Part shown: positions 5,671 to 6,683 of the stretch, in pieces
Layout of the letters: each line of letters begins with the position of its first letter
Position numbering within the stretch: position 1 is the first letter of the stretch
Source: Phycisphaerales bacterium
GTDB taxonomy: Bacteria > Planctomycetota > Phycisphaerae > Phycisphaerales > UBA1924
Reading direction: 5' to 3'
Assembly (NCBI GenBank): GCA_029212425.1
Contig: JARGNC010000120.1
Location: 1,189 to 7,871, forward strand
Length of the DNA stretch: 6,683 bases
Notes under the pieces: generated by a model
Told to the model about the DNA's origin: nothing
Databases searched by the model: none
What the model saw: the letters and a program-made list of their open reading frames with translations, nothing else
Translations under genes and position numbers: made by a program

Positions 5671-6606
5671 CTAGTGATCCCATCCCATGCTTGAGGCGTG
5701 GTGATGCTCTCCGTGCGGATCGATGATGATCGCGCCGGGGGATTCGTTTGGTGCGCATGCTCGGCAGGTGCCGATTGGGCCTTGCATTGGCGGGGTCATG
5801 CTTGGGGTGGTTGTGCTTGGGATGGTTGTAGTTGGATCGATGCACATGAGCAGTTCGTAGTCCTCGCCCTCGCTCACGGCGTCGCGCCAGTCTTTGTTTG
5901 CGCGAGTGATGTGGTGGCTGATGGGGAGTTTGGTTGCGTCGATCTCGATGATGAGTCCCGATGCTTTGGCGATGCGGTCCGCGTCGCGCCCGAGTCCATC
6001 GGAGAGGTCCATCATTGCATGAACATTGTTTGCGGAAGCCCACTGCCCCACTTGGAGCCGAGGCTCAAAGAGTAGGTGCCAACCTGATGCGAAGCTCCCC
6101 CCCACTTGTCCTGTGAGGTACAGCTCATCACCCGGCTTGGCACCTGATCGCAGGACTGGCTGCGTGTTCGGTGCCATGGTGCCTCCGACGGTGACGGTGA
6201 TGGTGAGCGGGTGGTCTATTGATGCGTGGGACGCGATGTCTCCACCAATGAGGGGGCATCCCCAGTGGAGCGCCCACTTGTGCATCGCGTCGAAGAGTTC
6301 GTTGGCGTGCGCGTAGTCCTTCGGCAGCACCCCGGTCCCGAGCGACCATGAGGGTGTGCCTCCCATCGCGGCGATGTCGGACACGGAGCGTGCGATCGCT
6401 TTGCGTGCGATGAGGTCGATGCTGGTGCTTGATTCGAAGTGGCGACCCTCGACGAGCTGATCGACGGTGATCAGTGTCAGTTCACCCGATGGGGTTTGGT
6501 ACACGGCACAATCGTCTCCCGGTCCGACGATGAGCTGGTTTCCACCACTGATAGCGAGATCCGCGGATCGGTGGTAGATGTGGTTGTGGAGCTGGGATTC
6601 GTTCAT
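5671..6606 (-). CDS. thiL: Thiamine-monophosphate kinase
   Basis: A 311-residue ThiL, close to the usual 310-330. It phosphorylates thiamine monophosphate with ATP to give the active cofactor thiamine diphosphate, in the cytosol. Family motifs, in order: VGPGDDCAV (27-35), TVDQLVEGRHF (48-58), ARKAIARSVSDIAAMGGTP (67-85), the metal-binding IGGDIAS (120-126), SGAKPGDELYLTG (154-166), MDLSDGLGRDADRI (199-212) and SEGEDYELL (245-253). The closing SSMGWDH parallels the GYDH near the end of E. coli ThiL. Nucleotide- and magnesium-binding acidic residues appear intact. The stretch that normally holds a helix after GEDYELL is replaced by Thr/Pro-rich sequence (about 258-275), partly encoded by a 15-bp tandem repeat. 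The ATG start lies 3 bases after the stop of an upstream gene on the same strand, so it is probably the later gene of an operon. No Shine-Dalgarno site is seen. It converges on the oxidoreductase gene. Confidence 0.95.
   Translation of the reverse strand: MNESQLHNHIYHRSADLAISGGNQLIVGPGDDCAVYQTPSGELTLITVDQLVEGRHFESSTSIDLIARKAIARSVSDIAAMGGTPSWSLGTGVLPKDYAHANELFDAMHKWALHWGCPLIGGDIASHASIDHPLTITVTVGGTMAPNTQPVLRSGAKPGDELYLTGQVGGSFASGWHLLFEPRLQVGQWASANNVHAMMDLSDGLGRDADRIAKASGLIIEIDATKLPISHHITRANKDWRDAVSEGEDYELLMCIDPTTTIPSTTTPSMTPPMQGPIGTCRACAPNESPGAIIIDPHGEHHHASSMGWDH
5800..5829. repeat. 15-bp tandem repeat inside thiL encoding Thr/Pro-rich units
   Basis: Two adjacent 15-base units on the plus strand, GCTTGGGGTGGTTGT and GCTTGGGATGGTTGT, differ at one base. 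A decayed partial third unit (AGTTGG) follows. Being a multiple of three, it keeps the thiL frame and on the minus strand gives the pentapeptides TTIPS and TTTPS at about residues 260-269. It fits slippage-driven growth of a surface loop. Confidence 0.75.
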
Positions 6607-6609
6607 GGA

Positions 6610-6683
6610 TTAAAGCCCGTCGATGCCGAACTTGGTGTCTGGTGGGAAGCGGAGACCGAAGCGTTGGTCCAGCAGTTCGAGGA
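6610..6683 (-). CDS. C-terminal end of an unidentified gene upstream of thiL (partial)
   Basis: On the minus strand the frame entering from the right edge reads LELLDQRFGLRFPPDTKFGIDGL and then TAA (ending at 6610). Only 23 codons are visible, too few to name a family. The three-base gap to the thiL ATG, the same orientation and the coherent amphipathic sequence suggest it is a real gene end and an operon partner of thiL. The other minus-strand frames over this stretch were not evaluated in detail. Confidence 0.55.
   Translation of the reverse strand, partial: LELLDQRFGLRFPPDTKFGIDGL

Noticed and set aside
272..6399. GCGATCGC sites as evidence of a cyanobacterial HIP1 element, together with the CpeT homologue
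   Set aside because: Only two exact copies occur in 6.7 kb, both inside coding sequence, and none of the neighbouring genes looks cyanobacterial. The broader GATC excess is reported separately.
1..6683. CRISPR arrays, tRNA or rRNA genes, insertion sequences and rho-independent terminators
   Set aside because: No regularly spaced repeats, no cloverleaf-like or rRNA-like stretches, no transposase or terminal inverted repeats, and no hairpin followed by a T-run were seen; coding sequence covers nearly the whole window.

Overview
The window looks like a chromosomal stretch of a moderately GC-rich bacterium, with no mobile elements, RNA genes or CRISPR array. My best guess is a planctomycete of the Phycisphaerae type. 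This rests on the general look of the proteins (Ser/Thr/Gln-rich linkers, a renalase-like oxidase, near absence of Shine-Dalgarno sites), not on any marker gene, so treat it as a weak inference. Genes are packed tightly, with gaps of 3 to 80 bases or a 4-base overlap.

Layout: (1) On the minus strand at the left are a HmuV-like haem/iron importer ATPase (419-1192) and, 16 bases downstream, a small membrane-anchored coiled-coil protein of unknown function that runs off the left edge (1-402). (2) An 80-base divergent spacer (1193-1272) separates these from a plus-strand run: ribonuclease R (rnr, 1273-3837), a CpeT/CpcT-type lipoprotein (3890-4648) and a renalase-like FAD oxidoreductase (4645-5667). 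The oxidoreductase probably starts at a TTG overlapping the lipoprotein's stop codon. (3) Converging on that run, with only three bases between the stop codons, is thiL for thiamine-monophosphate kinase on the minus strand (5671-6606). It is preceded by the last codons of an unidentified minus-strand gene (6610-6683).

Functionally, RNase R and ThiL are housekeeping genes. The least ordinary part is the translationally coupled pair of a predicted secreted CpeT-family lipoprotein and a cytosolic renalase-like flavoprotein. CpeT/CpcT proteins are best known as bilin lyases of cyanobacterial phycobiliproteins, and nothing in this window suggests phycobilisomes. Other points of note are a roughly fourfold excess of GATC over expectation across the whole window, a nascent 15-bp tandem repeat inside thiL that encodes a Thr/Pro insert, and an ABC ATPase with a V-for-G change in its signature motif and no permease gene beside it. 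I found no clear evidence of a wholly new multi-gene system.
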